From Fulvia fulva (lineage: Eukaryota; Ascomycota; Dothideomycetes; Mycosphaerellales; Mycosphaerellaceae): DNA of 64,000 bases. Location of the stretch: positions 3,410,001 to 3,474,000 of the forward strand of contig NC_063021.1 in NCBI RefSeq assembly GCF_020509005.1. The letters are read 5' to 3'. This document shows positions 52,108-63,345 of this stretch, in pieces; within the stretch, counting starts at the first letter, position 1, and the number at the start of each line of letters is the position of its first letter. Below the pieces are notes generated by a model. It was not told where the DNA came from and did no database searches. It was given only the letters and a program-made list of their open reading frames with translations. The position numbers and the translations under genes are program-made.

Positions 52108-52973
52108 TCACAGACCAAACAGCTCCTTGACCTGCTTCATGGTATCCTCTGGGTTCTTCACCGAATGTCCCTCAGTCCTCGAGTCCTCATAGATCTCGTA
52201 GTCATTACCACCCTTGAACGCCTTGTCACCAAAGAAGTGGATCGTCTTGAAGTCCACACCATCTGGCAGGTCCTTGTCCTTCTCCAAATGCTGCAAGCAG
52301 TATGTCTTATCCCAACCTGTTGGGAACACGTCGAATGAAATCTGTCCACCGATCGAGTATGTCAGACCGATATCTGGGAACTCCTTCCTCAACGCCGCGA
52401 TAAACTTCTCCCGAATCTTGTGCTCTAGGTCAAACTTCTCGTAATCGTTTCGCTCCTGTGTGCTGGCGTTTCTGCCGACTGGGCTGACATTGATCATGCC
52501 GTTTCGGAACTCGACGAAGGTGCCACGCTTGACTGGGATATCGAGGTCGGCGACGTAGTGGAGGCAGAAGTTTACTAGCTTCTTGTACTTGTCCTCGCCG
52601 ATCCACTGGATGAAGCTGTTACTGGGGAGCTGCTGGCCCATGCGGTATGCGGTGAGACCATTCTCGGCGAAGCAGTAGTCGAAGAGGGTGGTGACGTTGA
52701 TTGCTGAGGTGCCGAGTTGCTCTTGTTGCTTTACGAGATTGGATCCGCCGACGAAACCAATTGCGACTTTTCGGCGAAGGTCGGAGAGCAGTTGGAGCAT
52801 TTCTGGCGAGGCATGCTACATGTCGGGTTAGCAAACAGCGATGAAACACTGCCGCATGCAAGACTGACCAGACGCGCTGGTGAGAGCGTGCCGTCGACAT
52901 CGAAGAGGACCACAGTGTTCTTGATCGGACGCTCGTTGATGGGAGGTATCGTGTTGATCGTGACGGTAGCCAT
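52108..52973 (-). CDS. SEC53: Phosphomannomutase (270 aa)
   Basis: Two exons, 52973-52869 (35 codons) and 52815-52108, separated by a 53-nt intron (GTCAGT donor, CTAAC branch, TAG acceptor). The HAD-fold phosphorylation motif [15 protein letters not shown] lies at the end of exon 1, with two Asp. The rest follows phosphomannomutase closely: [66 protein letters not shown], and [20 protein letters not shown]. It converts mannose-6-phosphate to mannose-1-phosphate for GDP-mannose, needed for N- and O-glycosylation and GPI anchors. Length is normal for the family (about 250-270). Yeast Sec53 is the reference. Confidence 0.95.
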
Positions 52974-53516
52974 GGTGTTGGAATTCGTGTGTCAGCAAGC
53001 AGGGTAACGCGGTGTAAGGAAAAGCAGTCGAGGGCACGCGGAGATGTGCTTTATCGAGACGTGGTGTTCACGAGGCAATGTGTTCAATGGGAAGACAGCT
53101 GTACAAATATTTCCTTAGCGGTGAAGGGAAGGGCAGCTCAGGAACGAAAGTCAATCTCCCCCGCACTTTGCCAGGGTCCAGAAGCACGAAGCACTGTCAC
53201 ATGCGCCTGAAGAAAAGCTGGAGGTCTCTGAAAAGGTCGACAAGTGCACGCCATCGACCGTCGGTGGCGCTCACCTCACGACTGTTTTGGATGCTCGTTT
53301 AATTTTGTCAACGACCAAGCTGTCCGTTACTTTCGTGGCAAGTTAAACTCAGCCTCGTCTTCGTACAGACAACCATGTCTGCTGTCCACAGTCCTTGGGC
53401 ACGCTAAGCTACACCATCCGCAAATCAGTGTCCCGACCAATTCGCTCGCTTTCATGCTCCCAGGTGCGCCTGACACCCTACGCCCTTCGTATGCCCACAC
53501 TGTTCATCTATGCCAT
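52974..53516. other. Promoter-side spacer of phosphomannomutase
   Basis: 543 bases between the 3' end of the eIF2-gamma gene and the phosphomannomutase start. No supported gene. Confidence 0.45.
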
Positions 53517-55167
53517 CTAGTCCTTGTTCTCTTGCGGCTCGATGGTGGTTCCCGAAACAATGGTAGCCCAACCAATCAATCGCCAATGCTTCTCGATTCT
53601 TCGGCTAAGTGCAATCTTCTCGCCAGTAGCAGTGCAAGCTGGGGCAGTGAGTTGCAGTCTAGCAAGATCGGCCTTGACAGCTAGGACCTTGGCACCGGTC
53701 GCGGTCGATCCGATGTTGACCATCAGCACTTCGTTCTTCGCCAGCTTGGCAACCTTAGCTTGCTTGCCGTCCGCGGTCTTCACACCCAACAGTCTGCGGA
53801 GCAGGAAGTAGTTGACCTCGATCTCGGTGTAAATTTCTGGAAGCTTGCCTTTGAGACCAAGGACGAAACCGACCAGACGATCAGCACGGCAGAGTGTGGG
53901 ATCGATGCGAGTTCCAACACCGATCAAACCTCCGGGTACTGCAAACTTGAGGCTGTTGTTCTCGGCGAAAAGCGATACGATGCGCGAGAGGATAGGCTTG
54001 CACTGAATCGCACCCTTCTCGTCCTTGGACACGATACCTGGCCTGATCTCAATCTCGTCGCCAAGTTTAAGGATACCAGTGAGGATAGAGCCACCAGCCA
54101 CACCTCCCTGCAGCTCGTCGATCTCCGAACCTGGCTTGTTGACATCGAAAGAACGAATGACAATGAGATGTGGATCGTCCTGGAAGTTGCGGATTGGCAC
54201 CGGTATTCTCGAGACCAGCATCTCGTTGATAGCGTCGATGTTGAACTTGAGCTGTGCAGAGATAGGCACGATCGGAGAGCCATCAGCCACGGTGCCGCGA
54301 ATGAACTTTCGAATGGACTCGAAGTGCTGTGCCGCAGCCTCCTCGCGCATAAGATCGACCTTGTTCTGGAGGATGACAATGTGTTGCAGCTTCATGATCT
54401 CAATAGCTGCCAGATGTTCCGAGGTCTGTGGCTGGGGGCAGGTTTCGTTTCCTGCAATAAGTAGCAGTGCGGCGTCCATGACCGCAGCTCCTGAAAGCAT
54501 GGTGCTCATCAGAATATCGTGACCAGGGCAATCGACAAAGCTGGGAAGTGTTAGTATGGCTCTGGAACGCGACAGTGCTTGAGCGCCACCGCAGCTCCTC
54601 ACGTGCGCAGCTCTATCCAGGAGTTGGTAAAACTTACGAGACATGTCGTAGTAACCGGTACTTGCCATCACAGCCTGGTCGCTCGCAGGGTGGGTCAACC
54701 TCCTTCTCACTCTTGTAACTCCTGTAGCATGTGGGTCGTGGGCACTCGTCGTTATCACACTTGTAGATCTTGGCATTGGCATAGCCAAGCTTGATTGTGA
54801 TGTTCCTCTCCAGCTCATTCTTGAAACGGACAGTCTGCACGCCCGATATTGCCTTCACCACTGTACTCTTTCCGTGGGCCACATGTCCTATTGTTCCAAT
54901 GTTGATGGTCGCTTGGCGAGCGATGATTTCTGGTGAGAGAGGCGTGAGAGATGCCACGTCGAGTGTTGATGGCTCCGGTTGTTCAGGAAGGAAGGGTTTC
55001 GCTGCCGCAGCTGCTGCTATTGCGTTGGTCTTCTTCAGAGCTGATCGTGGTGCTGCTGCTGGTCCCTTTGCGCGTGGTTCAGCGCCAGCATCGTCTGCCT
55101 GAGGCTCGAGGCCTGGCGACTGAGGAGGGGTGTCGTCGTCCGACGGGTAATCACCGTTAGCCACCAT
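53517..55167 (-). CDS. GCD11: Translation initiation factor eIF2 subunit gamma (517 aa)
   Basis: Two exons, 55167-54638 and 54540-53517, with a 97-nt intron (GTAAGT...CCCAG) that lies within [12 protein letters not shown], joining in frame. The start is ATG 55167 ([20 protein letters not shown]). An acidic, Ala-rich N-terminal extension is followed by the GTPase domain: G1 [20 protein letters not shown], zinc-knuckle Cys ([15 protein letters not shown]), G3 VDCPGHD, G4 QNKVDL. Domains II and III follow ([35 protein letters not shown] near the C-terminus). It carries Met-tRNAi to the 40S subunit in the eIF2 heterotrimer. The length is close to that of the yeast protein. The 54634-55452 frame that starts further upstream has no conserved start and is not used. 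Confidence 0.95.
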
Positions 55168-55661
55168 GGTTGCGGCCTCGTCGAGTGTGTGGGTGAAGTG
55201 CGCCTTCGTTGGCTCTCGCGGATGCCAAGTGTTACAGTGCGTCCGATGAGAGTTCTGAACTGGATCGAGGGGTGTTGGTGAGGGAGAGATGGGCGTGTTG
55301 TGAGTGTATGGAGTTGCCCAAGTATTGACTTGCCCGTGAACAATACCTCGATCTGCTGGCGATGACTCCGAAAAACCGCTACGCCAACTTCCGCCCCACC
55401 GCCAAGATTTTAAGGTCCAAGCGCGGTCTACGCCTGCCCGATGCGACTTCACTCATAACAAACGTTCCCTCACCACCGACTTTGACATCGACCCGCCGCT
55501 CATGAACTCTACAACAAGGCTGGAGACTGATCACAGCGGCTGAGCAACCCCAAGGAGTGCCCGGACATCCAAGCTGCCAAGGACTGATACCTCCCGGACG
55601 AGCATGTACAAGCTGGTGTGACAGCCCTGCCGCTCGGACACTGTAACAGTCGTTATCTCGA
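55168..55661. promoter_or_regulatory. Divergent promoter (eIF2-gamma / SANT protein)
   Basis: About 490 bases between two start codons; no specific motif seen. Confidence 0.4.
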
Positions 55662-56690
55662 ATGCACAAGTCTCTCATGAGCAGTCTCTGTAGAAGCTAT
55701 GCCTCTGCATCATCAGCTGCAAGCTGCCGACTTACCCTCAAACACGATGTCATTTCCGTCATTTCCTCCGCCAGGAGAACCTTCCACTGCACGCAGCCAC
55801 TCCTTGCTGGTGGGAAACGCTATACTACTCAGGAGCTCGATATCTTGACGCAAGCTCGGCAACAAGGCAAGACCGCTGCCCAAATTAGCCTGCTTCTCCC
55901 TGGTAGGACTGAAGGAAATGTGCGAGACTTATTTTGGAGGCTTCGTCAAAAGCCCGGCTTAGACGATGTCTATCGCTATAATAAGAAACAAAATCCCCTC
56001 ACAGATGCAGAAAGGCAAGTCATAATCGATGCTAAGGCTGAGGGGAAGCATCTCATCGAAGTCACAAAGCTTCTACCTGGAAGGTCTACGGAACAGCTGC
56101 GGTCCTATCTTCATTGTTCGTCGTTGGATCGATCACCCGCGAAATCTCCGCATCATCAGTGGACTCCGCAGCATCGGTGGTCTTCTGCAGAGGATAGAGA
56201 GCTGCGATTTTGTCGAGAACACCTTGGGCTAACGTTCACGGACATTGCGAAGCGTATAGGAGCGCGTACCGAGAAAGCCTGCAAGTCTCGCTACCGTCAC
56301 ATAACGCCCGTGACCGAACGAGTCAAAAAGTCTCGCTCGAAGTGGACTCCAGAAGCTGTACATGAGCTAAAAAATTTGCTCTCGTGCGGCTTGTCTTTCG
56401 CCGAGATCGCGAACAAGATAGGCAGGTCGAGCAGGGTCGTGCAAAACAAACTTTCCGTTTTGAAATACGAAGACGAAAAGGTGAGCTCTGATGAGCGTCC
56501 CACCCGGAAGTGGAGTGCGGAGGAGATTGAGCAACTACGCGCATCCTTTTTGAAAGGCAACTCGCGTCTGGACACAGCTGTGCTGCTAAAACGCTCGATG
56601 GAAGCGATTAGTCTTAAGGCAAACATGTTGGGCCTTATTCCCCATCGTCGTGCTTCATTGGACTCCGGATCGCAAAGACAGCAGCAATAA
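55662..56690 (+). CDS. Multi-SANT/Myb-like protein (342 aa)
   Basis: A single exon. At least four SANT/Myb-like repeats are visible: KRYTTQELDILTQARQQGKT (with LLPGRTEGNVRDLFWRLR), NPLTDAERQVIIDAKAEGKH (with LLPGRSTEQLRSYL), HRWSSAEDRELRFCREHLGL (with IGARTEKACKSRYRH) and SKWTPEAVHELKNLLSCGLS (with IGRSSRVVQNKLS). A fifth weaker one begins RKWSAEEIEQLRASF. The N-terminus is basic, Ser-rich and arginine-containing (MHKSLMSSLCRSYASASSAA) and could be a mitochondrial presequence, but a nuclear role would be more usual for SANT repeats. Likely DNA- or chromatin-binding; the target is unknown. Confidence 0.8.
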   Translation: MHKSLMSSLCRSYASASSAASCRLTLKHDVISVISSARRTFHCTQPLLAGGKRYTTQELDILTQARQQGKTAAQISLLLPGRTEGNVRDLFWRLRQKPGLDDVYRYNKKQNPLTDAERQVIIDAKAEGKHLIEVTKLLPGRSTEQLRSYLHCSSLDRSPAKSPHHQWTPQHRWSSAEDRELRFCREHLGLTFTDIAKRIGARTEKACKSRYRHITPVTERVKKSRSKWTPEAVHELKNLLSCGLSFAEIANKIGRSSRVVQNKLSVLKYEDEKVSSDERPTRKWSAEEIEQLRASFLKGNSRLDTAVLLKRSMEAISLKANMLGLIPHRRASLDSGSQRQQQ

Positions 56691-56919
56691 GCACACAGTA
56701 TCGTTCGCAGCCTTCAGCTCTTGTTTACTGTACCAGATTTCAACGCCATTTTCAGCTCCCGCGTCAGCACCGCCAACTGTCTAGTCCGAGCTTGGAATAT
56801 CCCAGTCATTCGATCAGTACTCACGTGGGACCGCGAATACCAGCACACAAAAAACGTATGCTGCCATGTCCTTGCTGAAGCACGGAGAGCCTGCATTGAT
56901 CACATACCACGTCATTGAC

Positions 56920-58472
56920 TCACCTCCTCCAGTCGAGACTGCGCCTTTGATTGAGCTCGATCTTTTCTCGCCACCAAATACCACAAGTCACCGCAATAGA
57001 TACGATAGCACCAGCCAGCAGCCCTGTTGACACGGAGTAGCTGACCTTGTAGCTCGGTCCAGACTTAGGTTGGTAGACTTGCGGATCAAGAATGCCGTTG
57101 AAATGGGCTGCAGCGTTTGTCAGGCCAATTGTCAAACCTGCAGCTGTCGTTCCGTGCGCTACTCGAATACGCTCCGGCCAAAGGATTGGATATATGCAAA
57201 TCGAGCAGGCTGTCGCCAGCGTCACCAGGACATATTTCGCGATCGAATACTTCACGACGATGAGGATGATATAGCAGATCATCGTAAGAACTTCCAGCGC
57301 CATGGCAGCGATCCATGGGCAGACTTTCTGACGTTTAATAGTCCAGCCGATCAAGACTAGGGACGTGCAGCCAAATGCATAAGTTGGCATCGTCAGCAGT
57401 TGCGTGACAGCAGAGTCGGTCAGCCCAAGCTCGAGGATGACGGTTGGTAGCACTTTCTGGACGCCCCATCCGCCGATGGCATGGAAGATCCAGATCAACG
57501 TGAAGGTGGCCGTAGTTGGATCTGTGAAGATGGCTCTGACCTGCTCTGTGTTCCAGGTCTTGGATGTCGACGAGGGCTGAGTCTTGGGCAGGTTGTCCAA
57601 GATCGTTCGTTTCTCGTCTTCGGTCAAGAACTTCGCAGTCTCGGGATTGTTTGGCAGCATGAAGTAAGTATACACGCCACAAAGAATGGCGGGAATACCT
57701 TCGAGGATGAAGACCCAACTGGACATTCGCTGTCAGCGAAAGAGGTGGGCGTGGGCTCTAGAGACTTACCGCCCACCAGCCAGATTGCCAACACCATTCA
57801 TGTACGATATCGCAAATGCTAAAAGTCCGCTGGTCGTGCCAGAAAATTGTCCACACGCATAGAAGAATGCAATGCGCAGTGGAGTACTTTTGGCAGGGTA
57901 CCAGAAGCGGAGATGGTACAAAACACCAGGGTAGTACCCTGCTTCTGCAAGTCCAAGCAAGAACCGTGTAGTCAGGATACCGGCATAGTTCTGTATCGCT
58001 CCCTGGCACATGGATATAATGCCTGGGTGGATATCAGCATATTCTCTATTGAGCTTTACCCTCTCTGAACGCACCCCAGGTGACCATGATCCTCGACATC
58101 CAAATCGAAGGAGAGAAGTGCTTCAGCAACATTGTCGAAGCTGACTCGGCGAACATGTAACGCTAATAGAAGATGGACAGGTCCCCACGCCCACTGCTCG
58201 CTATTCAGGTTACCGAGCTGCTGTTTGATCCCATCCCCTTCTTCGATGTTGATGATAGCGGTATTGGTGATGTTGCTGACATGAATCCGCATGATTAGAT
58301 ACACGAACGAGTAACATAGCAAGATTCGCTTGTCCGCTTTTCGATATGCTGCCTTGGCCGTCGCTCTCTCGACGTCTGATATGGTACCCACAGGCGAGGC
58401 AGTCTCTGCAATGCCGGCATCTTTCGTATCGAGCCTGCTGTTCGAGAGGGACTTGCTATCCGGTGTGGCCAT
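56920..58472 (-). pseudogene. Dal5-family MFS transporter with frameshift and stop
   Basis: Three exons: 58472-58075, 58022-57770 and 57718-56920, with 51-52-nt GT-AG introns. Exons 2 and 3 are intact and typical of the anion:cation symporter (Dal5/Tna1) type: IISMCQGAIQNYAGILTTRF, GYYPGVLYHLRFWYP, WVFILEGIPAILCGVYTYF, FLTEDEK and TSLVLIGWTI. Exon 1 (MATPDSKSLSNSRL...RILLCYSFVYLIMRIHVSNI) is damaged: its length is one base too many for the splice phase, and after NLNSEQWAW the conserved continuation LSIFY and RYMFAESASTMLLKHF is in another frame and interrupted by TAG at 58163-58165. The shift lies near 58180-58190. Transport substrate unknown; family members import allantoate, nicotinate, pantothenate and related compounds. 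Confidence 0.8.
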
Positions 58473-59217
58473 GGCTGCTCAAATGTGGCGAGGGAGCATC
58501 GCATCAACAAGAACGCTTTCCCTTCGCTCTCTAACATATATGACAGTTCGTCTCCGGCACCATTCAATGTCGCCGTTGATCAGCCAAGGCGATGCTACCT
58601 GTAAGCCGGCATCATACAGCTGTTGAACCCACACATCATCGTGGCCCCCACGCGAAGCGCGCTGGACACGGGTCTGCATACTTGCGCCATAGACTGGAGC
58701 GTCATTCTGGCAGCAAGGTATCTCGATGAGTAGCATATGTCCATCCAATGGTATCAGACATATTGAGTCGTGATCGCTGGCTGCTCGGTACATCATCCTA
58801 TGGTGAACCAGCATCATATCTCCCCGCGAGTCAAGCACACGGCAGAAGGATCAAGCAATACCATCACGCAATATGCAAAGCACAGTCGTGCTCGAGCACG
58901 TGATCCTCAAGCATATCACACTGCCACACCTGCCTGATCAGGTAGCAAGCGCCACACATTGCTCTCCACTACGGTTAAGGTACGTACCTGACTGCACCTC
59001 GACGTTGTCCAGGGATATCTCCAATGGATGCGACTTGTCGTGAGGGGTTTGACGCCTGCTCGGCCAAGCTACATTGCTCTGATGTTGTGATAAAGGTCAG
59101 TGGCGGGTGTTTGATACCATCTCCTCTCTCTCTCTCCCTCTTGACCTTCTGCTGCTCGCATTTGATAGGCTCCTTCTTGCACGTCGTTGAACATCGTTCC
59201 CTTTGCTCTGTTTCGCG
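58473..59217. promoter_or_regulatory. Divergent promoter (MFS relic / 2OG oxygenase)
   Basis: 745 bases without a supported gene; a CT-rich run at about 59120-59140 lies shortly before the oxygenase start. Confidence 0.4.
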
Positions 59218-60455
59218 ATGGCTACCGCAACACAGACCGTCCCATCGAGGAGTTTGCCAACATATCAGCAGGCCAGGGAGTCGAAGCATGAGCGTAGGTT
59301 GGTCGAGTCAATCTGTGACACTATACCGACCTTCGCAGTGGACTGGGCAGACCTGGTGACTCTCGACCTGAGACAATTCGATGAACCAGATGGCAAACAA
59401 AAGCTCGCCCAACAGCTCGCTGATGCTGTCCACAATGTTGGGGTTTTCTACGTAAAGCACCGCTCATCCCCAACAATGGCCACGTCTGACACATATCCAG
59501 ATCACCGGCTTTCCCCTAACGCAAGACGAAATCGACCACCAATTCGCTATCGGAAGGGACCTCTTCTCCCTCCCCGACTCCGAAAAACTCCCCCATCGCG
59601 CAAACCTCGAACAAGGCCACTACTCCGGCTACCGACCCAAGGGCACTATCGAACTCTTCCCCGGCCTGCGTGATAACGTCGAAATGTACAACATCTTCAA
59701 ACACCTGCCAGAGCTGGAGCGGAGCCATCCAGATGTCATCCACGAGAACCGTACCGCAATCGAGAAGTTCCAACGCGTGATTGCGGAAGACATTGTGCAG
59801 AAATTGCTGACGTTGATTTCGATCGTTCTCGAACTTCCAGAAAACTATTTGTCGAACGGGCACCGCTACGAGGATGTCAGTGATTGTCATTTGAGGTATA
59901 TGATCTACCGTGCCCGAACTCCTGAGGAGAACGAGAAGTATCAGAATATCTACTCGAGAGGCCATACAGACTTTGGTTCTTTGACACTGTTACTCCGCCA
60001 GCCGATCGCGGCGCTGCAGATCCGCATGCCGGATGGCAGCTGGAAATGGGTCAAGCCGTATCCGGGAAGCATTACTGTCAACATAGCCGACGTCTTGCAG
60101 TTCTGGACGGGTGGATACCTCAAGTCGAGTGTCCATCGTGTCGTTGCGCCGCCGGAGGATCAGGCGCATTTGGATCCGTTGGGGTTGTTGTACTTTCTTC
60201 GGTAAGAAGACACTCCTTCGCGACAATGGGCTTCGTGCTGACGATGAAAATAGACCCGCCCATGAGCTCGACCTGAAGATCGTCGATAGTCCACTTCTGA
60301 AGCGACTCGGAGTGAAGAAAGATGAGGATGAGGGAGCGGGGATTAAGGCGGGTGATTGGGTTAGGAGGGTGAAGCAGAATCAGGATATGGCTGTGGAGGG
60401 TGGGAGGAAGGAGAGGGAGGTGTTGGGTGGCGTCAAGGTGAGGTATTATGATTGA
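59218..60455 (+). CDS. 2-oxoglutarate/Fe(II)-dependent dioxygenase (isopenicillin N synthase-like), 378 aa
   Basis: Three exons, 59218-59451, 59501-60201 and 60254-60455; introns of 49 and 52 nt (GTAAAG/CCAG, GTAAGA/TAG). The start is ATG 59218 (MATATQTVPSRSLPTYQQAR). The usual N-terminal DIOX_N part is present (VVTLDLRQFD, VGVFYITGFPLT across the first splice), then the jelly-roll core: the iron ligands in HTDFGSLTLL (H and D) and SSVHRVV (H), and an Arg in the same HRV segment. IADVLQFWTGGYLKSSVHRV is the typical core stretch. Fungal members hydroxylate or oxidise small molecules in secondary metabolism or catabolism; substrate is not inferable. No biosynthetic cluster is visible beside it. 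Confidence 0.9.
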
Positions 60456-61078
60456 TCGACATGAAGGCCAGGTGCTCGGATAAGTCTTCGTGTTTCATGG
60501 TATAGCGCGACAAAAATGTGTCTCATTGTCGGGGCTGGGCACAGTATAGATGAGGGTTTGCACTGCGTTGGTCACTAGATGTTGATCCAAGCGAGCGTGC
60601 TGATGTCGTTGGTGGACATCGTCACATGTATGGTCCGAGCTCGCAGTCTTTGTGTCACCACAGGCAGTGAAGGCCTCTATACTGGTTCGTTCAGAGGGCT
60701 CTTGGCAACAGTCTTCGGTCGAGTGGCTCAGTCGTAGTAGCACAATGCCTCGAGCGACCGGGCAACCCCAACGTACCTGAATTTCCTCAGCACCACATGG
60801 TGGTGTTGAGTAAAATTTGTTTGTCGGTGCCATTCGAGCGGAGTCTGATCTTTTGCCCTGGATTTGCACGTTATGTCATCAGAGCTCGATGCATTCTTTT
60901 GGAACAGGGAGGCGCAGAAGGTTGTCTCGCTGTGAAGTGGTTATTCATTGCGATATTGAAAGTTACTTGTCATTTGTTCATGCTCAATGCAATTTTCCCA
61001 CGTCCCATACACCTAACGCCGTCGCTAAGCTTTCAATTTCCGAAACCCATGCATCTCTCATCATAGTCGTACTTCCAT
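60456..61078. other. Intergenic 3' flanks
   Basis: Between two convergent genes; no supported gene. Confidence 0.45.
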
Positions 61079-61837
61079 CTAGAACCTCTCCTTCATCCTA
61101 CCAGCAACAGTCCTCAGGTTGCCATAAACCTTGCCCGGCGGAGATCCCAGGATTAAGCTGACAACAGCTTCTCTCGCCACGTGAATGTTCTTGAAACCAC
61201 CAAGAATGTGCACCTTCTGATCTGCGAGCACAATTCTCGTCCTGCTTGCGTTCTCGATCGCGAACTTTGTCTTTCCGTCCCTGCCTGCGATACGTCCAAC
61301 AGCTCTTCCCAAATGCTCTCCCTCCAGCCTCTTCACGTCCTTCACCTCGAAACTCTGGATGTACAGGTCGTCCAATCTCAGCAACGCGATCGCATCGTCT
61401 AGATCGAAGCCGAGGCAGAACGCCTGGATGAAGTCTGCGCCCTTCTGAATAGCTCCAGTGTCGGTGGTGAGAGGCGAAGTCCGGAGTTCGACGGCCTTCT
61501 TGGCGATGTTCATGCGGACTTGCAGCTTGAGGTGCTCGACGAGTGGTGGGTAGATCTTTGGCCAGCTCGCTTTCAGAGGTGACATGCGATGTGGTGGTAC
61601 TCGCACTTTGCGTTCCTCCACTCTGTGTGCTGTGTTGGACACTGTCTCTGGCGCGAAAAGTGCGCCGTCTCCGCCGTCCACTTCCATATCTGTGACTACA
61701 TCGGCACCCTCTGGCTGTTCCGAGGTGGTGGCTGTGAGCAGAACCTCCTCTTCAACGGCTGATTGTGGGGCATCATGTGTCGTCTCCTCGATCGCAAGGT
61801 CCTCGGGCGCTCTTTGCAGAGCAGTCGGTGCAGGCAT
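61079..61837 (-). CDS. PNO1: Pre-rRNA processing KH protein PNO1/Dim2 (252 aa)
   Basis: A single exon starting at Met 61837 (MPAPTALQRAPEDLAIEETT); the longer frame to 61978 has no ATG start. The N-terminal 80 residues are acidic and disordered. The core is PNO1: HRMSPLKASWPKIYPPLVEH, LQVRMNIAKKAVELRTS, ADFIQAFCLGFDLDDAIALL, then a KH-like part with GRAVGRIAGRDGKTKFAIEN, TRIVLADQKVHILGGF and AREAVVSLILGSPPGKVY. It acts with the endonuclease Nob1 in late 40S maturation and stays on the pre-40S particle. The length fits yeast Pno1. Confidence 0.95.
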   Translation of the reverse strand: MPAPTALQRAPEDLAIEETTHDAPQSAVEEEVLLTATTSEQPEGADVVTDMEVDGGDGALFAPETVSNTAHRVEERKVRVPPHRMSPLKASWPKIYPPLVEHLKLQVRMNIAKKAVELRTSPLTTDTGAIQKGADFIQAFCLGFDLDDAIALLRLDDLYIQSFEVKDVKRLEGEHLGRAVGRIAGRDGKTKFAIENASRTRIVLADQKVHILGGFKNIHVAREAVVSLILGSPPGKVYGNLRTVAGRMKERF

Positions 61838-62273
61838 ATTTGCGATTTCGTGTGGAAAGTGGCGGTGGATATCGTGCGTCGGATTCTCGTGCTCGCTATT
61901 CGAAGTCGGATTTTGTCCGCGTGTTGGTATACTGTCTTGGCGTGGTATAGGCTGTCCTGGCCGTACAAACGTCTGCAACAGTATGAGTGTCTGGAAAAGG
62001 CAGATGTCAAGACGAAATTCGAGGTCGAAACTTTTCGGGTCTCGGCTTATCTGATCTGACCCCTGCTTAGCGCCATGACATCGCGTCTGTGCTCCAGCTT
62101 CGCTCTTGCCGCGTCGTTGCTTGGAGCCTCACTTGAAGCAGGAACAACCATCAAACATCGCCGACTACCACCACCAACACCCTCTCCGAATTGCATACAT
62201 CTGCTATACCACCGAATCGACCACGAGCGTCATACGTTGAGCACCACCATCGAGAACACTACCACTGGCCACG
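61838..62273. promoter_or_regulatory. Divergent promoter (PNO1 / proteasome beta-6)
   Basis: 436 bases between the two start codons of housekeeping genes. I looked for a proteasome-control element and saw none I could name. Confidence 0.4.
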
Positions 62274-63115
62274 ATGGGTTCCTTCATGAACGCCGCACCT
62301 TTGATGGAACAGCCCAGCTACTCATTCGCATCCGCCCCAACATCACACTCCGCGCCACGGCAACATGGCTTCTACCCGTATGTATCGACAACATAAGTGG
62401 CTAAAGTCTGACCTAACATGCCAACAGATACACTGACAATGGTGGCTCAACACTCGGCATCAGCGGTACCGACTTCACTGTTTTGGCCGGCGATACACGA
62501 TCCACATCCGGATACAACATCAACACACGCTACGAACCAAAGCTCTTCAAGATCGGCGGTGATGGTCCGGAGAACGTTGGCAGCAAGATCGTGCTATCAG
62601 TGGTGGGCTTCGCAGCGGATGGCAAGGCACTGAAAGAGCGCTTGGACACAATCGTCAAGATGTACAAGTACCAGCACGGAAAGGACATCTCAGTACACGC
62701 CTGCGCACAACGACTCAGCCACATCCTCTACTCGAAGCGCTTCTTCCCATACTACGTCACAGCCATCCTGGGAGGTATCGATGATGAGGGTAAGGGTGCG
62801 CTCTACTCGTACGATCCAGTCGGCTCATACGAGCGGGAAGCAACAAGAGCAGCAGGTGCGGCATCATCCCTCATCATGCCGTTCCTCGACAACCAGGTCA
62901 ATCTCAAGAACCAGTACGACCCAACACAGGCACAGGGATTCGGAAAGGAGCAGCTTGTGCCAAAGCCGCTTGACAGGACAACTACAGAGGCGCTGGTCAA
63001 GGACGCGTTCACAAGTGCGGTGGAGCGACATATCGAGGTTGGTGATGGTCTGCAGATGATGATCATCACGAAGGACGGCATCGAGGAGAGGTATGCGCCG
63101 CTCAAGCGCGATTAG
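62274..63115 (+). CDS. PRE7: 20S proteasome subunit beta type-6 (PRE7/PSMB1), 263 aa
   Basis: Two exons, 62274-62377 and 62428-63115, with a 50-nt intron (GTATGT donor, CTAAC branch near 62413, ACAG acceptor). The start ATG 62274 gives MGSFMNAAPLMEQPSYSFAS. The splice joins HGFYPYTDNGGSTLGISGTD, typical of this beta subunit, with FTVLAGDTRSTSGYNINTRY, VVGFAADGKALKERL, RFFPYYVTAILGGID and VGSYEREATRAAGAASSLIM after it. It is one of the beta subunits without a catalytic Thr; it holds the central ring of the 20S core. Length normal. Confidence 0.95.
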
Positions 63116-63345
63116 ATGATTCGCGCAAGGAGCATGGTGCACGAAGTTCGGCAGGGCATATGTACGATACCAAGCGCCACCACCGAGATGGTGCTCTGTA
63201 TAGCATGGCGTGCGGCGCTGAGCCTAGATACCGGTCATGGTAAGCATGAAACGATTCGAATATGCAAGCTCAGACTTCTCTACAGGCCTGCCGCATCTAC
63301 CGACCGCGTGAACCCGCTCGTTCAGCCGATTGACATTGACCGCAC
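63116..63345. other. Intergenic 3' flanks
   Basis: Convergent 3' ends; nothing supported. Confidence 0.5.
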
